A DNA stretch of 17,706 nt from Fidelibacterota bacterium UBA2125. GTDB taxonomy: Bacteria > Fidelibacterota > Marinisomatia > Marinisomatales > S15-B10. The notes beneath the pieces are model-generated. The model was not told the origin of the DNA, ran no database searches, and worked only from the letters and a program-made list of their open reading frames with translations. Shown piece after piece: positions 16,707-17,706 of the stretch (positions within the stretch are counted from its first letter, which is position 1; the number at the start of each line of letters is the position of its first letter). Made by a program: the position numbers and the translations under genes. The stretch spans positions 51,000 through 68,705 of the forward strand of contig DCXX01000150.1 of NCBI GenBank assembly GCA_002329125.1, written 5' to 3'.

Positions 16707-16890
16707 GATTTGAATAGATTAATGCAATTTTTATTTTAGAGGGAAAAAACGGATCGAGATGTTCCAAAACTCAGAAATTGAAGATGGTCCTAGAAAATTA
16801 CTGCTTATGTAAGCAATACATTAAATTTCACAGTAGTAAAAGAGAGATAATGATTAATCTTGAAAACTTGAGATCATGAGGAATAAATAA
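16707..16890 (+). other. Intergenic region before TonB-dependent receptor
   Basis: 184 bases, AT-rich, between the Spy-like and receptor genes. It holds the dyad TGCTTA-TG-TAAGCA (16802-16815), 75 bases upstream of the receptor start. No T-tailed hairpin or clear -35/-10 pair is seen. A 17-codon open frame (16759-16812) has no convincing ribosome-binding site and is not called. GAGGAA at 16878-16883 is the receptor's ribosome-binding site. Confidence 0.4.
16802..16815. promoter_or_regulatory. Operator-like dyad TGCTTA-TG-TAAGCA
   Basis: Perfect 6-base inverted arms around a 2-base centre, too short in the loop to be an RNA hairpin, so better read as a protein-binding site in DNA. It sits 75 bases before the receptor start in otherwise unstructured AT-rich sequence. 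Confidence 0.3.
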
Positions 16891-17706
16891 GTGCGTAGGA
16901 TAGCAATAATAGCGTCAATTCTTTTATTAACAGTTTTATCAGCCCAACCCCATGGTCGGCGGGGCCAGGGTATGCAGCGACAGCAGATGAAGGATGCTCC
17001 TAAAATAGGCGTCGTTTATGGAACAGTTGTGGATTCCGCATCAGGTCTTCCGGTTCCTTATGCGTCCGTTTATGTCATCAACCAGCGGGGCGGAACCATT
17101 GTTACAGGTGGCATTACCAAAGAGACAGGTGAATTTCACATTACGGAAATTCCGTTGGGGCGGTATATGATTGTTGTGGAATATATTGGTTACGCAAAAA
17201 AAGAGCTGGGTCCCCTCACCTTTTTACCCTTCGGGGATAACAAGACCACTCACAACCTGGAGACCATTCCAATGGTGCAGAAAGTTTTGGAGATGGGAGA
17301 AGTTCAGGTGATGGGTGAACGTCCCATGTTTATCCAGACTGCCCAGAAGCGGATCTTTTCTGCGGAAGAGAATACCCTCTCAACAGGAGGATCAGCCATT
17401 GATGTTCTGCGCCAGGTTCCCGGTGTAGAAGTGGACATGGATGACAATGTGAGCTTAAGGGGGAGTTCCCAGGTGAACCTCATGATTGATGGAAAACCGT
17501 CCACCATTGCCGGCGGTGATGTAAAATCGCTTTTGCGGAGCATTCCCGCTGCAAACATTGCTGACGTAGAAGTGATGACCAATCCCGGTGCCAAGTATGA
17601 TCCGGAAGGGATGGCCGGTATCATTAACATAGTTTTGAAGGAAAACAAGTTTGCCGGCCTGAACGGCAATTTTAATTCCAGTGCTGATTCCAGGGGTGGA
17701 AAAAAT
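16891..17706 (+). CDS. TonB-dependent outer-membrane receptor, N-terminal part (3' end cut by window)
   Basis: The frame opens with GTG at 16891 (GAGGAA 7-8 bases upstream; an in-frame stop at 16888 limits the start) and runs off the window after 272 codons. The signal peptide is MRRIAIIASILLLTVLSAQ. A carboxypeptidase-regulatory-like beta domain follows (about 40-125, starting GVVYGTVVDSASGLPVPYASV). The TonB plug (about 150-250) has IDVLRQVPGVEVDMDDNVSLRG and ends in the typical ADVEVMTNPGAKYDPEGMAGIINIV. The barrel is outside the window. This layout is typical of FCB-group receptors and of the outer membrane beta-barrel family. Its position right after the sigma/anti-sigma/Spy-like cassette suggests it may be a regulated target; the ligand is unknown and no SusD partner is visible. 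Confidence 0.9.
   Translation, partial: MRRIAIIASILLLTVLSAQPHGRRGQGMQRQQMKDAPKIGVVYGTVVDSASGLPVPYASVYVINQRGGTIVTGGITKETGEFHITEIPLGRYMIVVEYIGYAKKELGPLTFLPFGDNKTTHNLETIPMVQKVLEMGEVQVMGERPMFIQTAQKRIFSAEENTLSTGGSAIDVLRQVPGVEVDMDDNVSLRGSSQVNLMIDGKPSTIAGGDVKSLLRSIPAANIADVEVMTNPGAKYDPEGMAGIINIVLKENKFAGLNGNFNSSADSRGGKN

Noticed and set aside
16759..16812. 17-codon open frame before the TonB receptor
   Set aside because: Very short, no convincing ribosome-binding site; likely chance.
17304..17669. 121-codon open frame on the - strand
   Set aside because: It is antisense to the plug domain of the TonB-dependent receptor, which is strongly supported by motifs.

Overview
The window is a gene-dense bacterial segment of 17.7 kb. 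It has 14 complete or near-complete protein genes plus one cut at each window edge. I see no tRNA, rRNA, CRISPR array, insertion sequence or prophage. No gene-free stretch exceeds 300 bases; the longest is about 235 bases at 5179-5413. Signs point to a Gram-negative, probably marine or heterotrophic member of the FCB group (Neomarinimicrobiota, Bacteroidota or relatives). These signs are a TonB-dependent receptor with an N-terminal carboxypeptidase-regulatory domain, a large DUF5117-type secreted zinc protease, Tat-exported Gfo/Idh/MocA and TIM-barrel enzymes, and an isoquinoline-oxidoreductase-type molybdoenzyme. This placement is inference from gene content only.

Left arm (1-4318, + strand): a 5'-truncated rmuC, a secreted formylglycine-generating-enzyme-fold protein that lacks the catalytic cysteines, and two Tat-signal proteins. 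The latter are a Gfo/Idh/MocA oxidoreductase and a hydroxypyruvate-isomerase-like TIM barrel, which probably act as a pair on an exported sugar or polyol pathway. Next comes an opposing SDR dehydrogenase of the 3-hydroxyacyl-CoA dehydrogenase type 2 kind (4417-5178, -).

Middle (5417-12397): a secreted S10 serine carboxypeptidase (+) converges with a three-gene minus-strand run. That run, in transcription order, is a UvrD/PcrA-like SF1 helicase, a stand-alone RecB/Cas4-like iron-sulfur PD-(D/E)XK nuclease whose start abuts the helicase stop, and the DUF5117 zinc metalloprotease. The helicase and nuclease look like a split helicase-nuclease machine.

Right arm (12483-17706, + strand): overlapping genes for a [2Fe-2S] subunit and a Tat-exported molybdopterin subunit (IorAB-like), a good intrinsic terminator, then a tightly overlapped cassette. 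The cassette encodes an ECF sigma factor, a cysteine-free single-span membrane protein in the anti-sigma position, and a Spy/CpxP/CnrX-like periplasmic protein. A TonB-dependent receptor follows and runs off the window. The cassette resembles the logic of CnrYXH-type envelope sensing and is the most interesting part of the window. The sigma gene's ribosome-binding site lies in the 3' arm of a perfect 7-bp hairpin, which suggests translational control.
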